Assembly: GCF_900455735.1 (NCBI RefSeq)
Contig: NZ_UAUI01000014.1
Location: 55,383 to 119,382 of the forward strand
DNA: 64,000 bases
From: Rhodococcus wratislaviensis
Lineage (GTDB): Bacteria; Actinomycetota; Actinomycetes; Mycobacteriales; Mycobacteriaceae
Reading direction: 5' to 3'
Positions 6,493 through 16,311 of this stretch are shown piece after piece; position 1 is the first letter of the stretch, and the number at the start of each line of letters is the position of its first letter. The notes beneath the pieces are model-generated. The model did no database searches. It saw only the letters and a list, made by a program, of their open reading frames with translations, and was not told where the DNA came from. The position numbers were made by a program, and so were the translations under genes.

Positions 6493-6673
6493 TACACCCC
6501 TTCCTGCCTATCCAGGCATCACTATTAGGCCCCCAGCGTTCAACTGAGAGCCTCAAAATTGCACAACAAATAGACCTATACGGGCCGAGAATCCGGACAC
6601 GACCGCCAGACAGCGGATTTGTTTTAACGTCGCCCGAGAATACGAATCGGTGGGACGGCTAGCAAAGAACTAT

Positions 6674-6868
6674 TTAGCGCTGGTTTGAACGTTCCCAAGC
6701 CTCGATGCGGGTCACGGGGAAACGCCAAAGCTTGCCCACTCGCAACGCCGGAATTTCACGGGCTGCGGCCATATCCCGAACTTGCCTCTCAGAGATTACC
6801 CACCGATTCGCAAGGTCTTTTGTCGTCCAGAAATCTGCCACTACAGTTGCCAATTTGGTATTCTCCAT
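6674..6868 (-). CDS. Excisionase-like helix-turn-helix protein, about 64 aa
   Basis: The motif FWTTKDLANRWVISERQ, then VRDMAAAREIPALRVGKLWR, is a typical excisionase-family domain and fills almost the whole protein. Such proteins sit next to integrases and turn integration into excision, which fits its place one gene from int. The start is uncertain: I use the ATG at 6868, but a GTG at 6904 adds 12 residues and neither has a strong ribosome site. The roughly 230 nt between it and int contain no other gene. Confidence 0.75.
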   Translation of the reverse strand: MENTKLATVVADFWTTKDLANRWVISERQVRDMAAAREIPALRVGKLWRFPVTRIEAWERSNQR

Positions 6869-7071
6869 TACTTGCGCTATTCCGTCAATGCCGGTAATGC
6901 ACACATAGTTTTACACCTAGTGGCCGACGGAAACACTTAACCCGAGATGTTGTGAGTAAGTTTGATGAAAGTTGCTGGTCATCATCCCGGCTGATCTGGG
7001 GTTCGTGACCACTCCGGCGTGTCGCACATCACATTCTCGACAGAAACTCTCATGCGATGAACTGTGCAGGA

Positions 7072-7091
7072 GGGGGACTGACAATTCCCCC
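7072..7091 (-). repeat. Inverted repeat just past the integrase gene
   Basis: GGGGGACTGACAATTCCCCC lies 9 nt beyond the integrase stop codon. It can act as a short terminator hairpin. The same start (GGGGGACT) and end (AA-T-CCCCC) recur at 8198-8219 upstream of the integrase, so the two may instead be arm-type binding sites. Confidence 0.45.
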
Positions 7092-7099
7092 ACACCTAG

Positions 7100-8179
7100 C
7101 TACAGAAGGTTGTCGAACACTGCTCTCGTCTTCGCGTCCTCACCGGGCCACAGATGCGAGTACACCGCCAACGTCACCATCGGCGAAGCATGCCCCAACC
7201 GCTGCTGAACTGTGGTTACCGACGCACCCGACTGGATCAGAGCCGACGCATAGAAGTGCCTCAGACTATGCCATGAGTGATTCTCAACACCCGCGTCTGC
7301 GGCCACACCACGCCACACCTTCGCAACGTGCGCGCTCGACCACTGCCCGCCCTGCGCCGCCCTGAACAACGGCGTATGCGACTCGTAGTCATGCCGTTCC
7401 AGATGCGCCCTCACCGCGTCCAACGTGGAATCCGGTAGAGGGACCGTGCGCCGAGACTTCTCAGACTTCAGCGCCCTCCAACCGAATGCCGTGTGATGCC
7501 CATCGGCTTGCTCGGTCACATCCACAACCCTGCGGGCGAAGTCGATTGAACGCACACGCAAGCCCGCAAGTTCGCCGGCGCGGAGACCACTCGTAGCCCC
7601 GAATTCGATCATCGTTGCGTACGGCTCATCAGCGGCATCGATCAGCGACCGGACTTGCTCCACCTTCAGCACCTGGTGCGGCTCAACCGCCTGATTTGCA
7701 GGGCTCCTACGCCTCACGTGAGACACAGGATTGCGAACCAGCTGCCCCTGCGCCACAGCATCGTTAAACAGCGCTGAGAGCGTGCCTAGCAGAGTCCTGA
7801 TGCTGCTGTTGGACAGTGGCTTGCCATCCGCCCAGGGCCTGCCCTCGGCCAGCGTGGCGCGCCACTCCCGCACGTCGTCAGCGGTCACATCCGCCAGCTT
7901 CTTGTATTCGAGGTTCCCGAGGTTAGCCGCCAAGTGAGTCCGTACCCCACGAGTCGACGCCGTAGCGGACTGCTCAATGTGCGCCTTCAGCACCACCGAG
8001 AGCATGCGGTTGTCCATGCGGGTGCCGGTAGGGCTGAGTCCTTCACGTTGGCGTATCCACTCGCGTGCATCGCCCTGTTTCGCGAAGCTCTTCGACATCT
8101 CCTTGCCGCCGACGCGCACGCGTGCCACGTACCGAGGGGCTTTGCCCTCCGTGTAGGTGCGGCGCTGGATGGAACCCAT
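7100..8179 (-). CDS. int: Tyrosine-recombinase integrase, 359 aa
   Basis: This phage-type integrase inserts and removes the element. The N-terminus has an arm-binding-like fold (PRYVARVRVGGKEMSKSF), followed by a SAM-like core-binding domain (about 55-160). The catalytic domain carries Arg200 (TSGLRAGELAGL), a Lys near 239-241, His304-x-x-Arg307 (HSLRH), His330 (LGH) and the nucleophile Tyr340 (VYSHL). All are intact. It is transcribed toward the rest of the element and lies at its right end, so the attachment site should be between 8180 and about 8500. The ATG at 8179 lies only 5-7 nt from a -10-like sequence, suggesting a leaderless mRNA. Confidence 0.95.
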   Translation of the reverse strand: MGSIQRRTYTEGKAPRYVARVRVGGKEMSKSFAKQGDAREWIRQREGLSPTGTRMDNRMLSVVLKAHIEQSATASTRGVRTHLAANLGNLEYKKLADVTADDVREWRATLAEGRPWADGKPLSNSSIRTLLGTLSALFNDAVAQGQLVRNPVSHVRRRSPANQAVEPHQVLKVEQVRSLIDAADEPYATMIEFGATSGLRAGELAGLRVRSIDFARRVVDVTEQADGHHTAFGWRALKSEKSRRTVPLPDSTLDAVRAHLERHDYESHTPLFRAAQGGQWSSAHVAKVWRGVAADAGVENHSWHSLRHFYASALIQSGASVTTVQQRLGHASPMVTLAVYSHLWPGEDAKTRAVFDNLL

Positions 8180-8184
8180 TCCGT

Positions 8185-8219
8185 GAGTCTATAGGTGCGG
8201 GGGACTCCCGCAAATCCCC
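8185..8219 (-). promoter_or_regulatory. Integrase promoter region with inverted repeat
   Basis: On the minus strand TATAGA (8192-8187) or the overlapping TAGACT ends 5-7 nt before the integrase ATG. Immediately upstream is a 22-nt imperfect inverted repeat, GGGGGACT at 8198-8205 and AAATCCCCC at 8211-8219 on the plus strand, placed where an operator would overlap the -35 region. It resembles the repeat at 7072-7091. Confidence 0.4.
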
Positions 8220-8509
8220 CGACCGCCCCCGAACACTACTGCCATTTGTGCCGGAGACACCCCTTCGATCTAAACCCTAAAATCCTTTCTATGCAGGAAA
8301 AAATGCGCTGACCATTGACAACACGAACGACCTGTGTATAGGGTCCTCTACAACATCGTGTAAATGAACTCAGCCATGGGGCCAGCCTAATGGTGAAGTG
8401 CGATGAACCCACATCGCGGAGGGTCGAGGACGTGATCGGGGCTTCGCGGGGAGAAGCCGCGGGCCTCGGCGCCGGGAGCACGGGGTCGGCGCCGATACCC
8501 GCTGGTGCG
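8220..8509. other. Gene-free stretch, probable right attachment region
   Basis: No convincing gene is seen. Positions about 8265-8375 are distinctly AT-richer than the flanking chromosome. A promoter-like pair, TTGACA at 8315-8320 and TAGGGT at 8339-8344 (18-nt spacer), points to the right, followed by an 8-codon frame at 8364-8390 that runs into a long shadow frame antisense to ssb. The element's att core must lie here or just to the left, but without the other end it cannot be identified. Confidence 0.4.
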
Positions 8510-8938
8510 CTATGCGACGAGGGACCGGGTGGCGACCTGTTCCGTCGCCGGGGTCGCCGCGTCCGCGTCCCCGGTTCTGGCCGCGCGCTCGAGCACGACC
8601 GTGCACCGGGCGAGATCCGGTCCGATCGCGGTCGCGCTCAGCTCCAGGTCGGAGCGGGCGATACCGTCCCGCGTCGTGTACTCCGTGGTGCGCAACTCAC
8701 CGGTCACGATGACCGGATCCCCCTTCGCCATCGACTGGACGACGCCGGCCATCAGCCTCCGCCTGCAGGTCACCGTGAGGTAGAGCGTGCTCGCGTCGCG
8801 CCACTCGCCCGTCGCGTGATCGCGGCGCCGGACAGTGCTCGCCATCCGGAAACTGAGGAACTCGTCACCGGCCGCATTCGACCGGGTGACCGGGCTGGTG
8901 ATGACCGTTCCGACGACGGTGCCGTGTGTTTCGTACAT
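8510..8938 (-). CDS. ssb: Single-stranded DNA-binding protein paralogue
   Basis: An OB-fold SSB of 142 residues. The N-terminal VVGTVITSPVTRSNAAGDEF, the central LTVTCRRRLMAGVVQSMAKG and the VIVTGELRTTEYTTRDGI segment match the SSB core. It lacks the acidic DDDIPF-type tail of housekeeping SSB and ends ATRSLVA, so it resembles the second, shorter SSB of actinomycetes (SsbB/Rv2478c type). GGGGGTAGAG precedes the ATG. It is the first chromosomal gene next to the integrated element; whether it belongs to the host is an inference from base composition and its divergence from phage SSBs. Confidence 0.85.
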   Translation of the reverse strand: MYETHGTVVGTVITSPVTRSNAAGDEFLSFRMASTVRRRDHATGEWRDASTLYLTVTCRRRLMAGVVQSMAKGDPVIVTGELRTTEYTTRDGIARSDLELSATAIGPDLARCTVVLERAARTGDADAATPATEQVATRSLVA

Positions 8939-9107
8939 TTCGCTCTACCCCCTGTGAGTGCGGCAAGGTGCCGTGACTCACAGCGTGCCGTCTCGCAGCG
9001 CGATGGCGGGCCGGCATCCGAAATCTGTGGAGAAACGGAGGGGGTGTGGACAGAGCGGCCGGCACGGGCGCCGAAGCTGCGAACGTGTCGGAACCGCGTG
9101 CTAGCGG

Positions 9108-11138
9108 TCAGTGTCCGGTTTCTCGGTCCCGTCGCGCCAGTTCCGCGAACATCGCATTGTGCGCTGCCAGGTCGGCGTCGTCGTCCCGGTCGGCTGCCCG
9201 GTCGACCCGCCGCGCCGTGCGGCCGTCGCTGCGGGACCACTGGATCAGCAGGGCCATCATGACCAGCACCAGCGGGATCTCACCGGTAGCCCAGGCGATG
9301 CTGCCGCCCAGTTGCTGGTCTCCCACCAGGTCGGCATTCCAGCCCAGTCCCAGCGATCGGTAGTACCACTCGCCCATCACAGCGCCCATGCTCATCAACG
9401 CCACACCGAAGAACGCGTGGAACGGCAGGGAACCGAACACCATCGCGAGCTTCGTCACCGGCTGCAGTTTGCGGGGCGACGGGTCGATGCCGATCGCGAC
9501 CCAGTAGAAGAGGTAACCACTCAGCAGGAAGTGCAGGTTCATCAGGACGTGCGCGGAGTGCGAGTCGACGGCGGCCTCGAAGATCCCGCCGAGGTACAGG
9601 GCATAGAACCCGCCCACGAACAGCACCGCCGCGACGACGGGGTGCGTGATGAACCGGGAGAACGGGCTGTGCAGCGCAGTCAGGATCCACTCACGCAGAC
9701 CCGGAACACCGTTCTTGCCCGCCGGATCGAGGCTGCGCAGGGCCAGCGTGATCGGTGCGCCGAGCACCAGCAGCACCGGGGCCAGCATCGACAGCGCCAT
9801 GTGCGCACCCATGTGCACGCTGAACACGGCCGGTGAGTAGCGCCCGACACCCGAGGACGTCGCGAGGAGGAGAACGACGCATCCGCACATCCACGCGACG
9901 GTCCGGCCGACCGGCCAGCTGTCGCCGCGACGACGGAGTTTGCGCAATCCGAGCGCGTAGACCACGGCCAGCACGATCGCGGCGGTGCCGTAGAGGAGGT
10001 CGAATCGCCAGTCCAGCATCAGCCGGGCGAACGTCGGCGGCCCCGCCAGGTTGTAGCCGAGTTCCACCTCCGTGAGGGTGGGCGCCGCGGTCGGAGGCGG
10101 CGGGGGTGTGCGACCGAGCCCGACGGCGAGACCGATCGTGGCGGCGAAGACCATGGCCTCCGCGCCGGCGAAACGGATCAAATTGCCGCGGCTGGCCGGA
10201 TCCTTCTGCAGCGCGGGCAGGGCCCGTCGACGCTGTGCCCAGCCGAAGACGCCCAGGATGACGAGCGCCACGATCTTCGCGACCACCAGGCGTCCGTACG
10301 TCGTGTCGACGAGGTCACCGATCTGGACGCGAACGAGCGCGTTCACCACACCACTGACCGCCATGACGACGAAGCAGACCGTCGCGACCGCGGAGAACCG
10401 GCGCGCCGCCACATCGGTGTAGGCGCCGCGCCTGCGGGCATGGGCGAGGAGTGCGAACAGACCGCCCGCCCACAGCGAGGCCGCGACGAGGTGGAGGATC
10501 AGACTGTTCGTCGCCATGTCGTGCGAACCACCCGACGACGAGTGACCCGTCAACGCGAGCGGCATCAGTCCGAGGATGCCGACGACCAGCAGGATCGGCG
10601 TCCACCACCAGCGCAGCACGAGCCGGGACGCGATCGCGAGGACGATCGCAATGATCGCGGTCCAGCGCCAGGCGCCGGCGAGTTCGACCTGATCGATCGA
10701 GTTGAAGATGTTGGCCGGTTTGACCGCCTCGGCGAAGGGTTGCCCGGACGTGTCCGACAGCGTCAACGGGACCAGGACGAGGGCGGTCGCGGCCCACACG
10801 ATCGCGGCGTACGACGCCGTCCGCACCGCGCGGTAGCCGTCCACGTCCAGGACACCGGACTTCTGCGGCGGCACGAAGAACGCCGCGAGCAGCAGCGATC
10901 CGATGGTGATGACGGCAGCGATCTCCGACACGGCGCGCATCGCAGGCAGTCCGTAGGTGGTGATCGGTCCGGGATCCGGAATTCCCAGCAGCACGAGCGC
11001 CTGAGCAGCGGAAAGTCCGACGACGATTGCCGCAACCAGGCCGGCGATGAGTCCGCCGACGACGAACAGGGCGGTCGAATCGGCGCGATGCGGGGGTTTC
11101 GATGCCGGGTCGGACGCCGCGAGCTGGGGTGTAGCCAT
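9108..11138 (-). CDS. CopD-CtaG fusion membrane protein, 676 aa
   Basis: A large polytopic membrane protein joining an N-terminal CopD copper-handling domain and a C-terminal caa3-type cytochrome oxidase assembly factor (CtaG) domain. About 15 hydrophobic segments are visible. The CopD part includes LILHLVAASLWAGGLFALL and the CtaG part includes FSVHMGAHMALSMLAPVLLV and VLMNLHFLLSGYLFYW, with the conserved His residues thought to bind copper. The same fusion is known from mycobacteria (Rv0102). It probably moves or inserts copper for the respiratory oxidase. The C-terminal tail is Arg/Asp-rich and cytoplasmic. It is divergent from a DUF4345-like gene. Confidence 0.88.
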   Translation of the reverse strand: MATPQLAASDPASKPPHRADSTALFVVGGLIAGLVAAIVVGLSAAQALVLLGIPDPGPITTYGLPAMRAVSEIAAVITIGSLLLAAFFVPPQKSGVLDVDGYRAVRTASYAAIVWAATALVLVPLTLSDTSGQPFAEAVKPANIFNSIDQVELAGAWRWTAIIAIVLAIASRLVLRWWWTPILLVVGILGLMPLALTGHSSSGGSHDMATNSLILHLVAASLWAGGLFALLAHARRRGAYTDVAARRFSAVATVCFVVMAVSGVVNALVRVQIGDLVDTTYGRLVVAKIVALVILGVFGWAQRRRALPALQKDPASRGNLIRFAGAEAMVFAATIGLAVGLGRTPPPPPTAAPTLTEVELGYNLAGPPTFARLMLDWRFDLLYGTAAIVLAVVYALGLRKLRRRGDSWPVGRTVAWMCGCVVLLLATSSGVGRYSPAVFSVHMGAHMALSMLAPVLLVLGAPITLALRSLDPAGKNGVPGLREWILTALHSPFSRFITHPVVAAVLFVGGFYALYLGGIFEAAVDSHSAHVLMNLHFLLSGYLFYWVAIGIDPSPRKLQPVTKLAMVFGSLPFHAFFGVALMSMGAVMGEWYYRSLGLGWNADLVGDQQLGGSIAWATGEIPLVLVMMALLIQWSRSDGRTARRVDRAADRDDDADLAAHNAMFAELARRDRETGH

Positions 11139-11241
11139 ACATCAAGGGTAGGACCTACGACAGGCCGTCGGAGACGCGAGGGTCCGTCGCCGTTCCGGCT
11201 ACCGTCGACAGGAACCTGTCCCGAGGGAACGAGAGGCTGAG

Positions 11242-11619
11242 ATGTCTGAGGTTCTGATTATCGCGGTGGCGCTGTTCTTCGCGGGCATGGGCGTCTACGG
11301 TCTCGCCGCGCCGGCCCGACTGGTCGCCCCGTTCGGCCTGTCAGCGGATTCGGCGACCTCTCGCGCCGAGGTGCGCGCGGTCTACGGCGGCTTCGGTGTC
11401 GCGGTGGCGGGCCTGCTGTTCTTCGCGGCTTTCGACATCCACGGCATCCGATCCGTCGCCGCGGTGACGGTGGCCGTCGCCCTGCTGGGGATGGCATTCG
11501 GCCGGATCGTGTCGGCCGTCGCCGACCGGCCGACCCGCTTCTACCCCGTGTGGTTCTACTTCGTGGTGGAGCTCGTCCTGGCGGGACTTCTGCTCTCGGC
11601 GGCCGTCCTGGGCTCGTGA
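11242..11619 (+). CDS. DUF4345-like small membrane protein, 125 aa
   Basis: Four hydrophobic segments are visible: LIIAVALFFAGMGVYGLAAP, YGGFGVAVAGLLFFAAF, SVAAVTVAVALLGMAFGRIV and FYFVVELVLAGLLLSAAVL. The arrangement and the RAVYGGF motif after the first segment match the DUF4345 family, whose function is unknown. GAGAGGCTGAG precedes the ATG. It stands alone between the divergent CopD-CtaG gene and tRNA-Arg. Confidence 0.75.
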   Translation: MSEVLIIAVALFFAGMGVYGLAAPARLVAPFGLSADSATSRAEVRAVYGGFGVAVAGLLFFAAFDIHGIRSVAAVTVAVALLGMAFGRIVSAVADRPTRFYPVWFYFVVELVLAGLLLSAAVLGS

Positions 11620-11676
11620 CGCGCACACCACAGCCCCGGTCGGAGCGCTCGAGGCGGCAGGTAATATTTGCTGCGC

Positions 11677-11749
11677 GCCTCCGTAGCTCAGGGGATAGAG
11701 CAAGAGCCTTCTAATCTCTTGGTCGCAGGTTCGAATCCTGCCGGGGGCA
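11677..11749 (+). tRNA. tRNA-Arg (UCU)
   Basis: A full cloverleaf: acceptor GCCTCCG with CGGGGGC, D-stem GCTC/GAGC, anticodon loop CTTCTAA giving UCU, and T-arm GCAGGTTCGAATCCTGC. The discriminator is A and CCA is not encoded. Confidence 0.97.
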
Positions 11750-11778
11750 CTCATTCGACGGAGCGCCGGCCGGAGAAA

Positions 11779-11813
11779 ACCCCCGATCACCTGGACGAAC
11801 AGGAATCGGGGGT
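11779..11813 (-). terminator. Terminator for the alpha/beta hydrolase gene
   Basis: ACCCCCGAT at 11779-11787 pairs with ATCGGGGGT at 11805-11813. On the minus strand the stem is followed by TTTTC, and it begins only 6 nt past the hydrolase stop codon. Confidence 0.8.
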
Positions 11814-11818
11814 CGGCG

Positions 11819-12643
11819 TCAGTCCTTCAGGAACGCCAGCAGGTCGGCGTTGATCGTCTCCGCCTGTGTGGTGGGCATGCCGTGCGGGAAGTCCGTGTAC
11901 GTCTTCAGCGTCCCGTTCGCGAGGAGCTTCGCGGACAGTGGGCCGGCGTCGGCGTAGGGAACGATCTGGTCGTCTTCGCTGTGCATCACCAGCACCGGCA
12001 CCGTGATCTTCTTCAGATCCTCGGTGAAATCGGTCTGCGAGAAGGCGACGATGCCGTCGTAGTGGGCCTTGGCCCCGCCCATCATCCCTTGGCGCCACCA
12101 GTTCTCGATGATCGCCTCCGACGATTCCACGCCCGGTCGGTTGAATCCGTAGAACGGCCCCGACGGCAGATCGCGATAGAACTTCGAGCGATTGGCGGCG
12201 AGTTGTGCCTGCAGATCGTCGAAGACGTCCTTGGGAAGGCCGCCCGGGTTCGCCTCCGTCTTCACCATCAGCGGCGGTACTGCGCTGATCAGTGCAGCCT
12301 TCGACACCCGGTTCTCCCCGTGCCGCGCGAGATAGTGCACCACCTCGCCGCCGCCCGTCGAATGGCCGACGTGGATGGCGTTCTGGAGGTCGAGATGCGC
12401 CGTCAACTCTGCGAGGTCGTCGGCGTAGTGGTCCATGTCGTGCCCGTCGCCGGTCTGGGTGGACCGCCCGTGACCGCGGCGATCGTGGGCGATGACGCGA
12501 TAGCCGTGCTGGAGGAAGAAGAGCATCTGGGTGTCCCAGTCGTCGGCCGACAGCGGCCAGCCGTGGCTGAAGACGATGGGTTGACCGGTTCCCCAGTCCT
12601 TGTAGAAGATCTCCGTGCCATCCTGGGTGGTGATCGTGCCCAT
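11819..12643 (-). CDS. Alpha/beta hydrolase, cofactor-free haloperoxidase type
   Basis: A 274-residue single-domain enzyme close to the non-haem chloroperoxidase/esterase group. The oxyanion region [12 protein letters not shown], the nucleophile elbow GHSTGGGE (Ser95), the acid [13 protein letters not shown] and the histidine in [10 protein letters not shown] give a complete catalytic triad. Such enzymes act as esterases or perhydrolases; halogenation in vitro is a side reaction. There is no signal peptide, so it is cytoplasmic. AAGGAAGG lies upstream of the ATG. It stands alone with its own terminator, and the real substrate is unknown. Confidence 0.9.
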   Translation of the reverse strand: MGTITTQDGTEIFYKDWGTGQPIVFSHGWPLSADDWDTQMLFFLQHGYRVIAHDRRGHGRSTQTGDGHDMDHYADDLAELTAHLDLQNAIHVGHSTGGGEVVHYLARHGENRVSKAALISAVPPLMVKTEANPGGLPKDVFDDLQAQLAANRSKFYRDLPSGPFYGFNRPGVESSEAIIENWWRQGMMGGAKAHYDGIVAFSQTDFTEDLKKITVPVLVMHSEDDQIVPYADAGPLSAKLLANGTLKTYTDFPHGMPTTQAETINADLLAFLKD

Positions 12644-12937
12644 GGGTTGCCTTCCTTGACCGCTGTGGGGATGACGCTGATGAGGACGAAAATCAGTACA
12701 TCAAACTTCGGTGGGTCGGTGGGCGGGTTCGATCGGCACCATCCTGCACGACCGTCCGATAGGTATTGCGCCCCTCGTCCGTACCCGGAGCCCCGTACTC
12801 GCGCGTAACAAACCGACCAATTAGTCTTGTTCGCGCATCGCCCCAACCCGACGGGGCAACGGTGCACCGGGACCCGCCACCATCCTCCGCGAGTGGCGGG
12901 TTCCCGCGTTCAGCTGCCCCTACTCGCACATCCGGTG

Positions 12938-13498
12938 TCAGCTCCCCGGCGGAACCTCGAACACCAGCAGGGTGCTGCTCGCGGTGGCGACGAGACGGCC
13001 CTGCGAGTCGGTGACCTCTCCTTCCGCGAACGCGATCCGGCGACCCGCCTTCTTCACGACGCCGCTGGCCGTGAGGACCCCGGAGTCCCTGGTCGCCCCG
13101 CGGATGTAGTTGACCTTGATCTCGACCGAGGTGTAGCCCCACCCGGCGGGCAACGTGGTGTGCACGGCGCATCCGGCGACCGAATCGAGCAGGGTGCACA
13201 CGGCGCCGCCGTGGATGGCGCCGATCGGGTTGTACTGCGACTCGTCGGGGTCCAGCGCGAAGATGACCCTTCCGGGTTCGGCCTCGAGGAACCGCAGGTT
13301 CATCAGGCTCGCGATCGGGGGTGCGGGAATGTCGCCGCCGAGGATCGCCCGCAGGTAGCCGAGGCCGTCGAGTTCTCGCGCTTTCCGCGCCGGACCTGCC
13401 GGGTCGCGCCATTCGACCGTCCTCGATCGCACCTCTCCCCACTCCGCGTCCGCCACGCCCTCGACGGTCGACACCGCGCCGCTTCCGAACTCGCTCAC
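12938..13498 (-). CDS. PaaI-type hotdog thioesterase, 186 aa
   Basis: A single hotdog domain covers roughly residues 60-180. The PaaI signature is seen in QYNPIGAIHGGAVCTLLDSV (catalytic Asp near the helix end), with TLPAGWGYTSVEIKVNYI and the terminal TGS-like strands VATASSTLLVFEV. It should hydrolyse an acyl- or aryl-CoA. The GTG start shares one base with the stop codon of the upstream SDR gene (TAGTG), so it was translated from the same message. That upstream gene is now frameshifted, which may lower expression of this one. Confidence 0.88.
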   Translation of the reverse strand: MSEFGSGAVSTVEGVADAEWGEVRSRTVEWRDPAGPARKARELDGLGYLRAILGGDIPAPPIASLMNLRFLEAEPGRVIFALDPDESQYNPIGAIHGGAVCTLLDSVAGCAVHTTLPAGWGYTSVEIKVNYIRGATRDSGVLTASGVVKKAGRRIAFAEGEVTDSQGRLVATASSTLLVFEVPPGS

Positions 13499-14213
13499 TA
13501 TGCGGCCCCCTGCCTAACCGACTGCGGATAGAGGACGTCGAGGTCGCCCGACAGTGCCGCCTTGACGGCGCGGGTGGTGTCGTCGGCGAGGACTTCGCGG
13601 GCGCCGGACTCGATGCCGCCGAAGGCCAGTCGCGCGACCTCGGCCGCGGAGATCTTCGGCACGTCCAGACCGCTCGTCATGTCGGTGTCCATGTACCCGA
13701 GGTGCAGCCCGACCACCTGGATGTTCTGCGCCGCGAGTTCGGCGCGCATCGCGTTGGTGGCGCTCCACAGGGCGGCCTTCGAGACGCTGTACGAGCCGCC
13801 GATGGCCAGCCAGGACAGGACGGAGTGCACGTTGAGGATCGCGCCGCCCCCGTTGGCGGCGATGATCGGTGCGAGCGCGCGTGTGACGTTGAGCGGGCCG
13901 TAGAGGTTGGTTTCGAGTTCGCGGCGCATCCCGTCGAGATCACCCGTGAGCGGCGACTCGCCGATGAGGATGCCGGCGTTGTTGATCAGGACGCCGAGGT
14001 CCCCGACGTGCTCCGCTGCGGCGTAGACCGATTCGGGGTTCGTGACGTCCAGTTCGACGGGCACGACCCGCGGATGCTCCTCGATCGTCGACGTATCACG
14101 CGCCGACGCGTAGACCGTTCGCGCTCCTCGCGCGAGCGCCTCGGCGACGAAGCACGTCCGAGCCCGCGGCCGGCTCCGGTGACCAGCACCGTTCGATCTT
14201 GAATCGTGGTCAT
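13498..14213 (-). pseudogene. Short-chain dehydrogenase, frameshifted
   Basis: The gene starts at ATG 14213 (AAGGGG upstream) with MTTIQDRTVLVTGAGRGLGR, a normal Rossmann start, then loses frame. At about 14150 the sequence reads GCTTCGTCGCC where GCTTTCGTCGCC would continue into FVAEALARGARTVYASARD. One T is missing. The rest is intact in the other frame: LGVLINNAGIL, catalytic Ser, and YSVSKAA. So this is either a one-base deletion that kills the enzyme or a sequencing error in a short T-run. The intact enzyme would be a classical SDR of about 238 residues. It is divergent from an HxlR regulator that probably controls it. Confidence 0.85.
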
Positions 14214-14241
14214 GACGACCCCTTCGGGTGAGTAAGTCTGC

Positions 14242-14289
14242 TTTTCCAACTAACTACGTTCACGACAGTAATCCCTATCAGTTGGAAAA
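14242..14289. promoter_or_regulatory. Inverted-repeat operator between the SDR and HxlR genes
   Basis: TTTTCCAAC at 14242-14250 and GTTGGAAAA at 14281-14289 are perfect 9-bp arms. They lie in the 100-nt divergent intergenic region, in the local AT-rich promoter zone, as expected for a site bound by the neighbouring HxlR dimer. Confidence 0.6.
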
Positions 14290-14312
14290 CACAACCCTCT
14301 ATGATGGAGTGC

Positions 14313-14804
14313 ATGAACAACGGCGACACCGAGCGAGCGACACCCGAGATAGTCATGGACCGCATGCCACTGACGCCGAGACCCTGCGCGATCGCCGCCA
14401 CCATGGAACTGATCGGCGACCGCTGGTCCATGCTGGTGATCCGCGAACTGAGCTACGGGGTGCACCGCTTCGACCGGATTGCCGGGTACATCGGCGTCTC
14501 GCGCGACATCCTCACCGCGCGACTGCGCAAGCTCGAGGAGGTCGGCGTCATCGAACGCAGGCAGTACTCCGAGCACCCTCCCCGTTTCGAGTACCACCTC
14601 ACCCCGGCGGGCGAGGACCTGCGACCGCTGCTGCTCTCGTTGTTCCAATGGGGCAGCAAGTGGGCTGTGGACGAGGCCCCGTCGGTGCTCGTGCACGAAT
14701 GCGGGCACTCACTGGAGCTGGAACACCGCTGCGCGCACTGCGGCGAGGCGGTCGAGAACACCTCTGTCGCAATGCATTCCCGCACACCGCCGCGGAAGTC
14801 GTGA
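14313..14804 (+). CDS. HxlR-family transcription regulator
   Basis: A winged-helix HxlR protein of about 163 residues. The family start CAIAATMELIGDRWSMLVIR is followed by the recognition part FDRIAGYIGVSRDILTARLR and the wing GVIERRQYSEHPPRFEYHLT. The C-terminal tail has a C-x9-C and C-x-x-C set (HECGHS...HRCAHC) that could bind zinc or sense redox state. I chose the ATG at 14313 because GGAG lies 4 nt upstream; ATGs at 14301 and 14304 lack a site. Divergent placement and the shared inverted repeat suggest it controls the SDR-thioesterase operon and itself. Confidence 0.9.
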   Translation: MNNGDTERATPEIVMDRMPLTPRPCAIAATMELIGDRWSMLVIRELSYGVHRFDRIAGYIGVSRDILTARLRKLEEVGVIERRQYSEHPPRFEYHLTPAGEDLRPLLLSLFQWGSKWAVDEAPSVLVHECGHSLELEHRCAHCGEAVENTSVAMHSRTPPRKS

Positions 14805-14862
14805 CCTCTCCGCCCGGCCCGATACAGGACGCCTGACACCAGGTCTATAGTTTCCAAAGTAA

Positions 14863-16248
<1,386 letters not shown>

Positions 16249-16311
16249 CCGAACGACGGGTGGGGCACGACCGTCGCCGGACGTACCCCACCGTTCGACG
16301 GCGCGAACGCG

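Noticed and set aside
8390..9262. Plus-strand frame of 290 codons after a promoter-like TTGACA/TAGGGT pair
   Set aside because: It runs antisense through ssb and into the end of the CopD-CtaG gene, and its composition (Arg, Gly, Pro) is that of a shadow frame. The promoter-like pair is kept only as a note on the intergenic region.
11677..11749. tRNA-Arg as the attachment site of the element
   Set aside because: It lies 3.5 kb beyond the integrase with undisturbed chromosomal genes between, and no partial tRNA copy is seen near 8180-8500.
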